In this document: in pieces, positions 10,327-19,497 of the stretch | Position numbering within the stretch: the first letter of the stretch is position 1 | Layout: the number at the start of each line of letters is the position of its first letter | Assembly: GCA_900163555.1 (NCBI GenBank) | Contig: FUHX01000012.1 | Location: 1-64,000 of the forward strand | Length of the DNA: 64,000 nt | Source: Actinomycetales bacterium JB111 | GTDB lineage: Bacteria > Actinomycetota > Actinomycetes > Actinomycetales > Actinomycetaceae | Direction: 5' to 3' | Notes under the pieces: model-generated | What the model was told of the DNA's origin: nothing | The model's database searches: none | The model's input: only the letters and a program-made list of their open reading frames with translations | Translations under genes and position numbers: made by a program

Positions 10327-11073
10327 TCAGGCGGCGCCGAAGGTCGCGAAGGCGATGGCGATCGCGTGGCATGTCCACCCGATGACCGTGCCCGCGTGGA
10401 AGATCTCGTGGAAGCCGAAGTTCCGCGGCGACGGGTTCGGCCGCTTGAGCGCGTAGGCCACCGCGCCGAGGGTGTAGGCGAGGCCGCCGGCGATGACGAG
10501 CCACACGACCACCGGGCCGCCGGACGTCCAGAACTGGGGCAGGAACCAGACCGCGACCCAGCCGAGCGCGATGTACACCGGCGTGTAGACCCACCTCGGC
10601 GCGCCGAGCCAGAACATGCGGCCGAGCGTGCCGAGCAGCGCGCCGCCCCACACGACCCACAGCAGCACGGCGGCGGTCCTCGGCGGCAGCAGCAGAGCCG
10701 CCAGCGGCGTGTAGGTCCCCGCGATGAGCAGGAAGATGTTCGTGTGGTCGAGGCGGCGAAGGAGCGCGTCCAGCGGGCTGCGCCAGGTGCCCCGGTGGTA
10801 GACCGCCGAGGTGGCGAAGAGGAGGACGCCGCACAGGGTGAAGACCGCGGTCGTGACGCGCCCGGTGAGGGTGGGGGAGAACGTCACGAGGGCGAGGCCG
10901 ACGATGAACGCCACGGGGGTCGTGCCGAGGTGCAGCCACCCGCGCATCCGGGGCTTGGCCGGGTGCGCGACGGCGTCCACCGTCTCGCCCGGACCCGCGC
11001 CGTTCGCGGCGCGCGGACCGGCGTCGTCGAGGTTCTCGGGGGGCGTCCCTGGGACGTGGGTGTCGGTCGCCAT
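10327..11073 (-). CDS. Hemolysin III family (PAQR-like) membrane protein
   Basis: This 248-residue protein has a short Asp/Gly-rich N-terminus, then seven predicted membrane segments. It shows family landmarks: the RGWLHLGTTPVAFI start, SAVYHRGTWRSP, RLDHTNIFLLIAGTYTPL and the C-terminal NFGFHEIFHAGTVIGWTCH motif. The conserved histidines fit a membrane metallohydrolase of the CREST/PAQR type; the name hemolysin is historical. The ATG lies one base from a 30-bp palindrome and there is no ribosome binding site, so the mRNA is probably leaderless and controlled by that operator. Confidence 0.88.
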   Translation of the reverse strand: MATDTHVPGTPPENLDDAGPRAANGAGPGETVDAVAHPAKPRMRGWLHLGTTPVAFIVGLALVTFSPTLTGRVTTAVFTLCGVLLFATSAVYHRGTWRSPLDALLRRLDHTNIFLLIAGTYTPLAALLLPPRTAAVLLWVVWGGALLGTLGRMFWLGAPRWVYTPVYIALGWVAVWFLPQFWTSGGPVVVWLVIAGGLAYTLGAVAYALKRPNPSPRNFGFHEIFHAGTVIGWTCHAIAIAFATFGAA

Positions 11074-11074
11074 G

Positions 11075-11104
11075 GCCCTAACCTACACTTGTGTAGGTTA
11101 GGGC
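11075..11104. promoter_or_regulatory. Perfect palindromic operator/promoter between hlyIII and uppS
   Basis: GCCCTAACCTACAC (11075-11088), TT, and its exact complement (11091-11104) form a 14-bp-arm palindrome. Each arm read outward carries TAGGTT, a good actinobacterial -10 hexamer. On the minus strand this hexamer is followed after seven bases by the hemolysin III ATG (leaderless). The plus-strand copy could feed uppS. A dimeric repressor, perhaps TetR-like, is the likely ligand; no regulator gene lies next to it. Confidence 0.75.
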
Positions 11105-11194
11105 GGAAGGGGCGCGGGTGCGATCCGGATCGCGCCGATCGGTCGTAGTCTTCACGTGCGGCGCAGGGTGCGGCGTACGCCGAGGAGGCTGCAG

Positions 11195-11950
11195 GTGAGA
11201 TCGTCCGGGGTGCTTTACTCGCTCTACGAGCGTCGGCTGCTGTCGGAGATCGACCACGCGTCCAGCCCGAAGCACGTCGGAGTCATCCTGGACGGCAACC
11301 GGCGCTGGGCCCGCTCGGTCGGCCAGGAGGCCGCGCACGGGCACAGGCGCGGAGCCGACAAGTCCCGCGAGCTGCTCGAGTGGTGCGAGCAGACGGGCGT
11401 CGAGGTCGTCACGCTGTGGATGCTGTCGACCGACAACCTCAACCGCGACCCCAAGGAGGTCGCCGAGCTGCTCGAGATCATCGTCGGCTCGGTCACCGCG
11501 ATCGCGGCCGACCCGCGGTGGTCGGTGCGCCTGGTCGGCAACCTCGACCTCCTGCCCCCCGACGTCGCCGCCCGCCTTCGCGCGGCCGCCTCGCCGTCCA
11601 CGGAGGGCCTCCTCGTCAACATCGCCGTCGGGTACGGCGGGCGGGAGGAGATCGCGGACGCCGTGCGCGCCCTCCTGAGGGAGCGGGTCGCCGAGGGGGC
11701 CACCCTCGCGGAGGTCGCGGAGTCGCTCTCGGTCGACGACATCGACCGCCACGTCTACACCTCCGGCCAGCCGGCGCCGGACCTCCTCATCCGCGCCTCG
11801 GGCGAACAGCGGCTCGGCGGCTTCCTCCTGTGGCAGTCGGTGTACTCCGAGCTGTACTTCTGCGAGACGTACTGGCCGGCCTTCCGGCGGATCGACTTCC
11901 TCCGTGCGCTGCGCGACTTCTCCTTCCGCGAGCGACGGCTCGGCAAGTAG
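11195..11950 (+). CDS. uppS: Isoprenyl transferase (cis-prenyltransferase, UppS family)
   Basis: The 251-residue enzyme elongates allylic diphosphates with cis double bonds for cell-wall lipid carrier synthesis. Motifs are HVGVILDGNRRWAR (diphosphate loop, about residue 28), WCEQTGVEVVTLWMLSTDNLNR, NIAVGYGGREEI and the C-terminal DLLIRASGEQRLGGFLLWQS. It begins VLYSLYERRLL like the short actinobacterial enzymes (Rv1086 type), which make a Z-farnesyl product, so a short-chain product is possible. GTG at 11195 is chosen for GAGGAGG six bases upstream. Confidence 0.93.
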   Translation: MRSSGVLYSLYERRLLSEIDHASSPKHVGVILDGNRRWARSVGQEAAHGHRRGADKSRELLEWCEQTGVEVVTLWMLSTDNLNRDPKEVAELLEIIVGSVTAIAADPRWSVRLVGNLDLLPPDVAARLRAAASPSTEGLLVNIAVGYGGREEIADAVRALLRERVAEGATLAEVAESLSVDDIDRHVYTSGQPAPDLLIRASGEQRLGGFLLWQSVYSELYFCETYWPAFRRIDFLRALRDFSFRERRLGK

Positions 11951-12362
11951 GGGAGCCGGCCCGGCCGTTCGTCGTCGGGGTGATGCGCGAACGTTCGGCG
12001 CCCGAGGTTCCGGTGGCCGCCCCTGGCCGAGGGGCGAGGTGGGGCCGCCCGCGGACGTTCGTCGTCGGGGACGGGTCGGCCGTGTGTCCGGCCGATGCCG
12101 ATCAGGTGAATTCTTCGATCCGGCCCGCGACTCGCGCGCGTCCCTCCCGCCCACGTGCTCGGGTGCGGCGTACGTTCAGGTGTGACGGGCGACATGATCG
12201 CCGCCCGTCCGGGAGGTCACCGATGGCGCACAGGTTGCGTGGAACGGGGGCCGGTCGGCCCCGTCGGGACCACCGCTCACCCCGTAAGCAGGGACCGGGC
12301 CGCGCGCCCGTCCCACCAACCTGATCCGCGCATCCGCGCATCCGCGCCCGAGGGAGCCCGAC
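11951..12362 (+). promoter_or_regulatory. Gap with promoter and structured leader before phoH
   Basis: This 412-bp gap holds no convincing gene. A 15-bp direct repeat (CGTTCGTCGTCGGGG) occurs at 11976-11990 and 12056-12070. A -10-like TACGTT near 12170 would start a leader of about 180 nt, which contains a dyad at 12184-12191/12202-12209 and further G/C-rich self-complementary stretches. I could not match it to a known riboswitch. GCATCCGC is repeated just before the phoH start. Confidence 0.4.
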
Positions 12363-13766
12363 GTGAGCCGCATTCTGGACGAGACCACCAGCCAGCCCTG
12401 GACCGAGGAGGGCGACCAGGTCGCCGCCCGGATGGGCGTCGCCGAGCCGGAGGGCACCGCGCTGCGGACCTACGTGCTCGACACCTCCGTGCTGCTGTCC
12501 GACCCCCGCGCGATCCTGCGCTTCGCCGAGCACGACGTCGTCCTGCCGGTCGTCGTCGTGACCGAGCTGGAGGCCAAGCGCCACCACAGCGAGCTCGGCT
12601 ACTTCGCGCGGGCCGCGCTGCGCCTGCTCGACTCGCTGCGGGTCGAGCACGGCCACCTCGACGAGCCCGTGCCCGTCGGCGCCGACGGCGGCACGCTGCG
12701 GGTGGAGCTCAACCACTCGAACGACTCCGCGCTCCCGTCCGGCCTCCGGCTCGGCGACAACGACACGCGCATCCTTGCGGTGGCCGTGAACCTCGCGGCG
12801 GAGGGCAACGCGGTCACGGTGGTCTCCAAGGACCTGCCTATGCGCGTGAAGGCCTCGGCCGTCGGCCTGGACGCCGAGGAGTACCGGGCCGACCAGGTCG
12901 TCGACTCCGGGTACACCGGCATGGCGAACGGCGAGCTCACCGAGTCCGAGATGGCCCAGCTGTGGGGCGACGAGCAGCTCGAGATCGCCGACCTCGCCAC
13001 CCCGGGCACGCTCGCCGACGAGCCTGTCAACACCGGCGTGGTCCTGCACTCCCCGCGCGGGTCGGCGCTCGCGCGCACGGCCGGGTCCGGCCGGCTCGCG
13101 CTCGTGCGCGGCGACCGCGAGGTCTTCGGGATGCGCGGCCGCTCCGCCGAGCAGCGGATCGCGATCGAGCACCTGACCAACCCCGAGGTCGGCATCGTCT
13201 CCCTCGGCGGCCGCGCCGGCACCGGCAAGTCCGCCCTCGCGCTGTGCGCGGGGCTGGAGGCGGTCCTCGAGCGCCGGGAGCACAAGCGGATCCTTGTCTT
13301 CCGGCCCCTGTACGCGGTCGGCGGGCAGGAGCTCGGGTATCTGCCGGGCACCGAGTCCGAGAAGATGAACCCCTGGGCCGACGCCGTCTTCGACACCCTC
13401 GGCTCGGTCGTCGACTCCTCGGTCGTCGAGGAGGTCATGGCCCGGAACCTGCTCGAGGTCCTGCCGCTCACGCACATCCGCGGCCGCTCGCTGCACGACG
13501 CGTTCGTGGTCGTCGACGAGGCCCAGTCCCTCGAGCGGCACGTCCTGCTCACGGTCCTGTCCCGCATCGGCCAGAACTCCCGCGTGGTGCTCACCCACGA
13601 CATCGCCCAGCGCGACAACCTTCGGGTCGGCCGGCACGACGGCATCGCGTCCGTCGTCGAGGCGCTCAAGGGCCGCGAGCTGTTCGCCCACGTGACCCTC
13701 AACCGCTCCGAGCGCTCCGCGATCGCCGCGCTCGTCACCGAGCTGCTCGAGGGCTACGAGGTCTGA
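12363..13766 (+). CDS. PhoH family protein with N-terminal PIN domain (PhoH2-like)
   Basis: The 467 residues combine an N-terminal PIN nuclease domain ([16 protein letters not shown], acidic residues in [24 protein letters not shown]; about 35-165) with a C-terminal PhoH ATPase (Walker [15 protein letters not shown] near 280, Walker [14 protein letters not shown], sensor [10 protein letters not shown]). This is the layout of mycobacterial PhoH2 (Rv1095), an RNA helicase and ribonuclease related to VapC toxins. I see no antitoxin-like partner gene immediately upstream. The gene starts at GTG 12363 and ends before a strong terminator. Confidence 0.9.
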   Translation: MSRILDETTSQPWTEEGDQVAARMGVAEPEGTALRTYVLDTSVLLSDPRAILRFAEHDVVLPVVVVTELEAKRHHSELGYFARAALRLLDSLRVEHGHLDEPVPVGADGGTLRVELNHSNDSALPSGLRLGDNDTRILAVAVNLAAEGNAVTVVSKDLPMRVKASAVGLDAEEYRADQVVDSGYTGMANGELTESEMAQLWGDEQLEIADLATPGTLADEPVNTGVVLHSPRGSALARTAGSGRLALVRGDREVFGMRGRSAEQRIAIEHLTNPEVGIVSLGGRAGTGKSALALCAGLEAVLERREHKRILVFRPLYAVGGQELGYLPGTESEKMNPWADAVFDTLGSVVDSSVVEEVMARNLLEVLPLTHIRGRSLHDAFVVVDEAQSLERHVLLTVLSRIGQNSRVVLTHDIAQRDNLRVGRHDGIASVVEALKGRELFAHVTLNRSERSAIAALVTELLEGYEV

Positions 13767-13782
13767 TCTCCCGACGCCGGAG

Positions 13783-13813
13783 CCCGGGCGGCGCGGTCAC
13801 CGCGCCGCCCGGG
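13783..13813. terminator. Terminator between convergent phoH and carbonic anhydrase
   Basis: CCCGGGCGGCGCGG (13783-13796), a TCA loop and the exact complement (13800-13813) form a 14-bp stem 17 nt after the phoH stop. Confidence 0.85.
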
Positions 13814-13928
13814 AGGGCGGGGGAGGAGACGCCGGACCCGATCGCCGTGTCGTGCGGCCGGGCCACCCTGCCGGGCGAGGCCGGCCGGTCACGCCAACAG
13901 GTCACGCCGGTCGGTCGGGCGCGGCCGG

Positions 13929-14603
13929 TCAGGCCACGTAGCGCGGGAGAGGCTCCTCGCCGACCTCGCCCACGGCGTCGACCAGGCGGGCCGTGCCGTC
14001 GGCCAGCGTGTACTCGACACCGACGACCGCGGCCGTGCCGGCCTCGATGCGCTCGCGCAGCATCGAGGAGTAGTCCACGAGCATCTCCACGGTGGAGCGG
14101 ACGTGCTCGCGCCGGAGCTGGTCGGCGGGGGGCAGCCCGCCGCCGCCCGCGATGGGCTCCTCGCCGGGCAGGACCGCGCGGGTGAGCAGCGCCGGGATCA
14201 CGCGGTCGACGATCGCGCGCACGAACCCGGTGGGCATGCGGCCGGTCTCCAGGGCATCGACGGCGGCCGCCACGGCGCCGCACGAGTCGTGCCCGAGGAC
14301 GACCACGAGCGGGATGTCCAGGATCCCGATCCCGTACTCGATCGACCCGATGACGGTCGTGTCCAGCACCTGACCGGCCGTGCGCACGACGAACATGTCG
14401 CCGAGGCCCTGGTCGAAGATGATCTCCGCCGCCACGCGCGAGTCCGAGCAGCCGAGGATGACGGCGGTGGGCCGCTGGCCGGTGGACAGCTCGCCCCGTC
14501 GCTGGACGGACTGCGACGGATGGTCCATGGTGCCGGCGACGAATCGCTGGTTCCCCTCCCTGAGGGTCGCCCATGCGTCGGCCGGGGTCGGTGCTGCGGT
14601 CAT
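13929..14603 (-). CDS. Beta-class carbonic anhydrase
   Basis: This 224-residue zinc enzyme interconverts CO2 and bicarbonate. The zinc ligands and catalytic dyad are seen in LGCSDSRVAAEIIFDQG and VLGHDSCGAVAAAVDAL, the hallmarks of beta carbonic anhydrases. The start REGNQRFVAGTMDHPSQS and the tail GVEYTLADGTARLVD are typical. The ATG at 14603 has GAAGGAG five bases upstream. It is a single gene facing phoH across the terminator at 13783-13813. Confidence 0.93.
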   Translation of the reverse strand: MTAAPTPADAWATLREGNQRFVAGTMDHPSQSVQRRGELSTGQRPTAVILGCSDSRVAAEIIFDQGLGDMFVVRTAGQVLDTTVIGSIEYGIGILDIPLVVVLGHDSCGAVAAAVDALETGRMPTGFVRAIVDRVIPALLTRAVLPGEEPIAGGGGLPPADQLRREHVRSTVEMLVDYSSMLRERIEAGTAAVVGVEYTLADGTARLVDAVGEVGEEPLPRYVA

Positions 14604-14700
14604 CTCACTCCTTCGGTGGTGCGGGTGGGTCGGCGCGGGCGCGAGAACGCGCCCGGAGGCCCGGGTCTGCTCACCGGGGCCTGCGCCGGGGTGAGTCGTG

Positions 14701-14742
14701 CGTGCCGCGGCGGCACGCGTCGTCGGCGGTCTCCCGACGACG
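14701..14742 (-). terminator. Paired hairpins after xseB
   Basis: Two adjacent dyads follow the xseB stop: CGTGCCGC/GCGGCACG at 14701-14717 and CGTCGTCGG/CCGACGACG at 14718-14742. They would end the minus-strand DUF3151-xseA-xseB transcript. Confidence 0.6.
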
Positions 14743-14755
14743 GCGACGCGCGTGG

Positions 14756-15073
14756 TCAGGACTCGGCGTCCGCCTCGTCGCCCTCGCCGAGGGACGTGCG
14801 CTCCTTGGCCTCGTCGATGCGCCGGCGGGCGCCGTCGAGCCACGCCTGGCAGTGGTCGGCGAGGACCTCGCCGCGCTGCCAGAGCTCCAGGGCGCGCTCG
14901 AGCGGAAGGTCGCCGGACTCGAGCTGGCGCACGACCGCGACCAGCTCGTCCCGCGCCTGCTCGTAGGACATCTGGGCGACGTCCCCGTGGGCATCGCCCG
15001 CCCCGGTCTCGGCCGACGGCTTCGACCGGCCCTCGGGATCGATGGAATCTGGGTGCTGCATCCGGACGTTCAC
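14756..15073 (-). CDS. xseB: Exodeoxyribonuclease VII small subunit
   Basis: This 105-residue protein holds the short helical XseB domain (SYEQARDELVAVVRQLESGD through LERALELWQRGEVLADHCQA, about residues 36-90), flanked by charged tails. It assembles on XseA to form the single-strand DNA exonuclease VII. It lies 13 bp after xseA on the same strand. Confidence 0.92.
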   Translation of the reverse strand: MNVRMQHPDSIDPEGRSKPSAETGAGDAHGDVAQMSYEQARDELVAVVRQLESGDLPLERALELWQRGEVLADHCQAWLDGARRRIDEAKERTSLGEGDEADAES

Positions 15074-15086
15074 GTGGGTCAGTGTC

Positions 15087-16427
15087 CTACACCTCGGGGT
15101 CCGGCGTCGCGGTGAGCCCGAGAGTGCCCTCGGCGAGGATCGCCTCGAGGCGCTCGCCGGCTGCGACCTGCCCGGCCGAGCGGACCACGGTCCCGTCCTG
15201 CTGCCGCAGGACCGCGTACCCGCGGGCCAGGGTGGCTGCGGGGGACAGGGCGAGCAGCGCGCCGTGACCGCGGGCGAGGTCGGCCTCGGCCGCGCCGATC
15301 CGGGACGTCATGGCGGCCCGGGCGGACTCCCGCAGCGTGCGGACCTCGCGGAGCGGGACCTCGAGCATGGTCACGGGGCGGGCGAGCACCGGGCGCCCCC
15401 GCAGGGCGGCGAGGTCGGCGCCGGCCCGGTCGATGCGCGCCGCGAGCGCGGTACCCATCCGCGAGCGGGCGTCGGCGATGCCCGCGAGCTCGAGCGCGAG
15501 GTCGGGGACGACGAGTCGCGCGGCGTCCGTCGGGGTGGAGGCGCGCACGTCGGCGACGAGGTCGAGCAGCGGCGAGTCCCCCTCGTGGCCGATCGCGGAG
15601 ACGACCGGCGTGCGGCAGCCGGCGACGGCGCGGATCAGCGCCTCGTTCGAGAAGGGGAAGAGGTCCTCCACCGAGCCGCCGCCGCGGGCCACGACGATGA
15701 CGTCGACCTCCGGCATCCCGTCCAGCTCGGCGAGCGCGGCCGTGACCTGCGGGACCGTGTCCACTCCCTGCACCGCGACCTCGCGGACCTCGAAGCGGAC
15801 GGCGGGCCATCGGGCGCGGGCGTTGTTGAGGACGTCGTCCTTCGCCTTGGCGTTTCGCCCGCACACGAGCCCGACCGTGCGGGGGAGGAACGGCAGCGGC
15901 GACTTGCGGGCGGGGGCGAACAGGCCCTCGGCGGCGAGCAGGGCGCGCAGCGCCTCGATGCGGGCGAGCAGGCCGCCGGTGCCGACGGCGCGCAGCTGGT
16001 CGGCCCAGAGGTTGAAGCTGCCGTTCTTCGTCCAGAAGCTCGGCTTGGCGTGCACGACCACGTGCGCACCCGCCTCGATCTCGGGCGCGAGCGAGCGCGC
16101 GGGGATCGAGATCCGCAGGGACATCTCCGCGTCCGTGTCCCGCAGCGTGAGGAACGCGGTGCGCGCGCCCGGGCGCCGCCCGACCTCCACCAGCTGGCCC
16201 TCGACCCACAGGGCGGACATCCGCGCGATGTAGTCGGAGATCTTCGCGGACAACAGGCGGACCGGCCAGGGAGCGTCGACGGTCGTCTCGGCCGCCGTCG
16301 GGGGGAGGGCTGCGGTCTGCCCGCCGGCCGGGGCCTCCCCGCCCGCGGCGCTCCCGCCGCCGGCAGGAGGCGCGCCGTCGGCCCCGGTCGGCACGGCCTC
16401 CCAGGGCCCGCCCGGCGCGGTGGTCAC
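15087..16427 (-). CDS. xseA: Exodeoxyribonuclease VII large subunit
   Basis: The 446-residue protein has a Pro/Ala/Gly-rich N-terminus of about 50 residues, an OB-fold DNA-binding domain (VRLLSAKISDYIARMSALWV through ISIPARSL), then the catalytic domain with VGLVCGRNAKAKDDVLNNAR, VDVIVVARGGGSVEDLFPF and VVSAIGHEGDSPLLD. A short coiled-coil C-terminus (ATLARGYAVLRQQDG) ends it. With XseB it degrades single-strand DNA to short oligomers. The GTG at 16427 overlaps the DUF3151 stop by four bases (GTGA), which fixes the start. Confidence 0.93.
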   Translation of the reverse strand: MTTAPGGPWEAVPTGADGAPPAGGGSAAGGEAPAGGQTAALPPTAAETTVDAPWPVRLLSAKISDYIARMSALWVEGQLVEVGRRPGARTAFLTLRDTDAEMSLRISIPARSLAPEIEAGAHVVVHAKPSFWTKNGSFNLWADQLRAVGTGGLLARIEALRALLAAEGLFAPARKSPLPFLPRTVGLVCGRNAKAKDDVLNNARARWPAVRFEVREVAVQGVDTVPQVTAALAELDGMPEVDVIVVARGGGSVEDLFPFSNEALIRAVAGCRTPVVSAIGHEGDSPLLDLVADVRASTPTDAARLVVPDLALELAGIADARSRMGTALAARIDRAGADLAALRGRPVLARPVTMLEVPLREVRTLRESARAAMTSRIGAAEADLARGHGALLALSPAATLARGYAVLRQQDGTVVRSAGQVAAGERLEAILAEGTLGLTATPDPEV

Positions 16428-16840
16428 AGCGTGTCGAGCAGGGAATCGGCGTTCGGGTCGAAGTCGCGGGCCAGCGCGTCCAGGCGGGTCACCTCGTCGG
16501 TCTCCCCGATCGCGCGGGCGGCCTCGCGCAGCACGAGCACCGCGAGGATCACGCCGTGGTTCGGCTCGTGCGACATCGGTACCGGCCCCTGGCCGCGCCA
16601 CCCGCCCTTGCGCAGCGAGTCCAGGCCGCGGTGGTAGCCCGTGCGGGCGAACGCGTAGGCGGCCACCGGGTCGTCGTCGAGCTCGACGTGCCCGAGGACG
16701 GCCCACACGTACGACGACGCGGGGAACGCCGCCGCGACGTCGCGTGCGTCCTTGCCGTCGTCGAGCGCGGCGTGGGCGTGGGCGTCGGGCCCGTCGTCCG
16801 GCAGGAGGGTGGGGTCGATGGCGAGGAGGTTGTCATGCAT
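16424..16840 (-). CDS. DUF3151 family protein
   Basis: This 138-residue acidic soluble protein contains the blocks AAAFPASSYVWAVLGHVELD, AYAFARTGYHRGLDSLRKGG and VPMSHEPNHGVILAVLVLREAA, which I recognise as DUF3151, found in actinobacteria and of unknown function. It has no membrane segment. It is coupled to xseA by a four-base overlap and so is the first gene of a DUF3151-xseA-xseB operon. ATG at 16840 is the only sensible start. Confidence 0.85.
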   Translation of the reverse strand: MHDNLLAIDPTLLPDDGPDAHAHAALDDGKDARDVAAAFPASSYVWAVLGHVELDDDPVAAYAFARTGYHRGLDSLRKGGWRGQGPVPMSHEPNHGVILAVLVLREAARAIGETDEVTRLDALARDFDPNADSLLDTL

Positions 16841-16958
16841 GGCCCCATGGTCCCACCGATGCCCCACATGGTGAGGCCTGTCCGGGGCGCCGGGGCGCGC
16901 TCCGGGCCGGGAGGCATACCCTGCCGAGGGTCGACCGTCGGCGAGAAGGAGAGTGCGC

Positions 16959-18059
16959 ATGCAGCCCACACCCGAGGGCAGCGACGTGGAGGCGACCCGG
17001 CTCGTGCCCGGACGTACGCCCGCGCGCAGGCCGATCAGTGAGCAGCGGTCGGGCGACCCGTCGGCCGCCACCCCGGCCCAGCCCGGCCTCGATCCCGACA
17101 CGACGGCGGAGCTCGCCCCCGTCCCCTCCCGACCCGTTGGTCCGGGCTACCAGGCGCCCGGCTACGGCGCCCCGGGCGCGGGAGCGCCCGGCTACGGGGG
17201 TGGACCGGCCTACGGGCCGAGAGGTCCGGCGTCGGGTGGCTACCCGGCCCCGGGCTACGGGGGCGGACCGGCCTACAGGGGCGGCGCTCCGGCGTCGGGC
17301 GGCTACCTGGCCCCGGGCTACGGGGTCGGACCGGCCTACGGGGGCGGCGCTCCGGCGTCGGGCATCGGGCCGATGTCCACGGGCACCGGGCGCACGCGGG
17401 ACTGCGCGCTGCCGCCCGCGCACCCGGCGACGGTCGCGGTGTCGGTGCTGTGGCGGGCCGTCGTCGCGGGGCTCGCGATCTGGTGCGTGACGCTGCCGCT
17501 GACGGACGCCTATCTCTCCGGGGGCACCGACGGGCTTCTCGACCAGCTGACGTACTTCACGACCATCACGGCCGGCATGGTCGCGCTCACGATGACTCTC
17601 TCCGTCCTCCGCGTGCTGCTGCCCGGGGACGCGCGGCAGCGCCTGGAGGGGCGGGTCGGCTGGTTCCGCGGCATGGTGACGACGTACGCGCTCATGACCG
17701 GCCTCGTCTTCAACTTCCTCATGGAAGGCTCCACCGGGACGACGCTGTCGATGGTGGGGCACGTGGTCCTGCCGGCGGCGATGGTGGTCGACTGGCTCGT
17801 GGTCGGCCGGAACCAGGGGAGGGTGGGCTGGTACTGGCCGATCCTGTGGCTGGTCCCGATGCTCGGCTACCTCGCGCTGTACTACCAGGACGCGATCGAC
17901 GAGGGATACGCGATGTACGCGTTCCTCGACCCGGCCAGGGACGACTTCTGGACCATGGTCGGCATCCTGCTTGTCGCCTGGTTCGCGGCCGGCATGGTGC
18001 TGTGGGGCATCGGTCGTGTGCGGGAGCGGATGCTCGGAGGTGGGCGGCCGAGGGCGTGA
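16959..18059 (+). CDS. Pr6Pr family membrane protein with Gly/Tyr/Pro repeat N-terminus
   Basis: The 366 residues fall in two parts. The N-terminal 150 or so are disordered, with repeats such as GYGGGPAY and PASGGY; a 21-residue unit (63 bp in DNA) is present about twice plus fragments. The second part has six membrane helices from AVSVLWRAVVAGLAIWCVTL to the C-terminus, with LTYFTTITAGMVALTM and MEGSTGTTLSMVGHVVLPA, as in the Pr6Pr family of unknown function. ATG at 16959 is preceded by AAGGAG. Confidence 0.75.
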   Translation: MQPTPEGSDVEATRLVPGRTPARRPISEQRSGDPSAATPAQPGLDPDTTAELAPVPSRPVGPGYQAPGYGAPGAGAPGYGGGPAYGPRGPASGGYPAPGYGGGPAYRGGAPASGGYLAPGYGVGPAYGGGAPASGIGPMSTGTGRTRDCALPPAHPATVAVSVLWRAVVAGLAIWCVTLPLTDAYLSGGTDGLLDQLTYFTTITAGMVALTMTLSVLRVLLPGDARQRLEGRVGWFRGMVTTYALMTGLVFNFLMEGSTGTTLSMVGHVVLPAAMVVDWLVVGRNQGRVGWYWPILWLVPMLGYLALYYQDAIDEGYAMYAFLDPARDDFWTMVGILLVAWFAAGMVLWGIGRVRERMLGGGRPRA

Positions 18060-18093
18060 CCTGCGCCCTTGCCCCCGCACGTAGGCTGGTCGT

Positions 18094-19176
18094 GTGACCT
18101 CCACCGAGACGATTCCCTCCCTCGCCGGGGCATCCGCCTTCCCCCAGCAGGTCGAGTCCGTCCCGTCCACAGGCGGAAAGCGCATCCTGCTCGCGGCGCC
18201 CCGCGGGTACTGCGCCGGAGTGGACCGGGCCGTCGACGCCGTCGAGAAGGCTCTCGACCTGTACGGGGCGCCCGTGTACGTCCGCAAGGAGATCGTGCAC
18301 AACAAGTTCGTCGTGGAGACGCTGACCCGGCGCGGCGCGATCTTCGTCGAGGAGACGGACGAGGTGCCCGAGGGCGCCCGCGTCGTGTTCTCCGCCCACG
18401 GCGTCTCGCCCGCGGTCCACGCGCAGGCCGCCGCGCGCAACCTCGCGACCATCGACGCCACGTGCCCGCTCGTGACGAAGGTGCACAAGGAGGCCGTCCG
18501 CTTCGCGAAGGACGACTACGACATCCTGCTCATCGGCCACGATGGCCACGAGGAGGTCGAGGGCACCCAGGGGGAGGCGCCCGACCACATCCAGGTCGTC
18601 AACGGCCCGGAGGAGGTCGACAAGGTCCAGGTCCGGGACCCCGACCGCCTGATCTGGATCTCGCAGACGACGCTCAGCGTCGACGAGACGATGGAGACGG
18701 TCGACAAGCTCCGCGAGCGGTTCCCGAACCTGCAGGACCCGCCGAGCGACGACATCTGCTACGCCACCCAGAACCGCCAGGTGGCCGTGAAGAAGCTCGC
18801 GCCGGACGCGGACGTGGTCATCGTCGTCGGGTCGGCGAACTCCTCGAACTCCGTGCGCCTGGTGGAGGTGGCGCTCGACGCCGGTGCCGGCTCCTCGTAC
18901 CGCGTGGACACGGCGGACGAGATCGACCCGGAGTGGCTGAGCGAGGCCACCACCGTGGGCGTGACGTCCGGTGCGTCGGTGCCCGAGCTGCTCGTGCGCG
19001 ACGTCGTGGGCCGGCTGCAGCGGCTCGGCTTCGGCGAGGTCGTCGAGGTGCGGACCGCGACCGAGGACATCCTGTTCTCCCTGCCGAAGAACCTGCGTGC
19101 CGACCTCAAGGCGTCCGGCGCCGTCGTCGACCGCCCGCACAAGGCGCGCGAGGCCGCGGGCGGCCGGGGAGCGTAG
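18094..19176 (+). CDS. ispH: 4-hydroxy-3-methylbut-2-enyl diphosphate reductase
   Basis: IspH (LytB) performs the last step of the MEP isoprenoid pathway, giving IPP and DMAPP. The three iron-sulfur cysteines are visible in [33 protein letters not shown] and [15 protein letters not shown]. The conserved VFSAHGVSP and [11 protein letters not shown] and the C-terminal [14 protein letters not shown] are present. The 360-residue length includes an N-terminal extension of about 25 residues before [15 protein letters not shown] 18094 gives MTSTETIPS; a slightly later start is possible. Confidence 0.95.
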   Translation: MTSTETIPSLAGASAFPQQVESVPSTGGKRILLAAPRGYCAGVDRAVDAVEKALDLYGAPVYVRKEIVHNKFVVETLTRRGAIFVEETDEVPEGARVVFSAHGVSPAVHAQAAARNLATIDATCPLVTKVHKEAVRFAKDDYDILLIGHDGHEEVEGTQGEAPDHIQVVNGPEEVDKVQVRDPDRLIWISQTTLSVDETMETVDKLRERFPNLQDPPSDDICYATQNRQVAVKKLAPDADVVIVVGSANSSNSVRLVEVALDAGAGSSYRVDTADEIDPEWLSEATTVGVTSGASVPELLVRDVVGRLQRLGFGEVVEVRTATEDILFSLPKNLRADLKASGAVVDRPHKAREAAGGRGA

Positions 19177-19497
19177 GCGGGCGGGGAGCGTAGGTCGCCG
19201 GGAAGCGTCGGTCGCGCTCCGGTTGGCTGGTTCGGACGGCCCGCCCGCGCTGTTCGGGCACAGCGGGTCCGAGTGGACCGCGCCCCGTGGGGGCCGAGGC
19301 GCGTGGCCGGTGCTCCGTGGGCGGCGCTGAAGGCGGCAGGGCCACCCGTGGTCGGTGCGCCGCGTGGGGAGGACTCCACGCCCCGGAGCCTGTCGCACGA
19401 TAGTCCGCGCGGATAGGCTGCGGCGAAGCGCCGCACCCCCACGACACGGGGGCCGCGCGGCCGGACCGCGACTCCTCGACCTGCCTGGAGGCAGACA
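19177..19497 (+). promoter_or_regulatory. Gap with short repeats and likely promoter
   Basis: This 321-bp gap shows no gene. GGGGAGCGTAGG overlapping the ispH stop (19166) recurs at 19183, with a third degenerate copy near 19200. A TAGTCC/TAGGCT-containing, less GC-rich stretch at about 19396-19425 is the best promoter candidate for the next gene, which has GGAGG before its ATG. Confidence 0.35.

Noticed and set aside
12184-12362. Riboswitch (e.g. ydaO/c-di-AMP) upstream of phoH
   Set aside because: Self-complementary, but I could not match the conserved aptamer bases; kept only as a structured leader.
16959-17400. Independent DNA minisatellite within the Pr6Pr-like gene
   Set aside because: The 63-bp repeats are in frame and explained by the protein's Gly/Tyr/Pro repeats.
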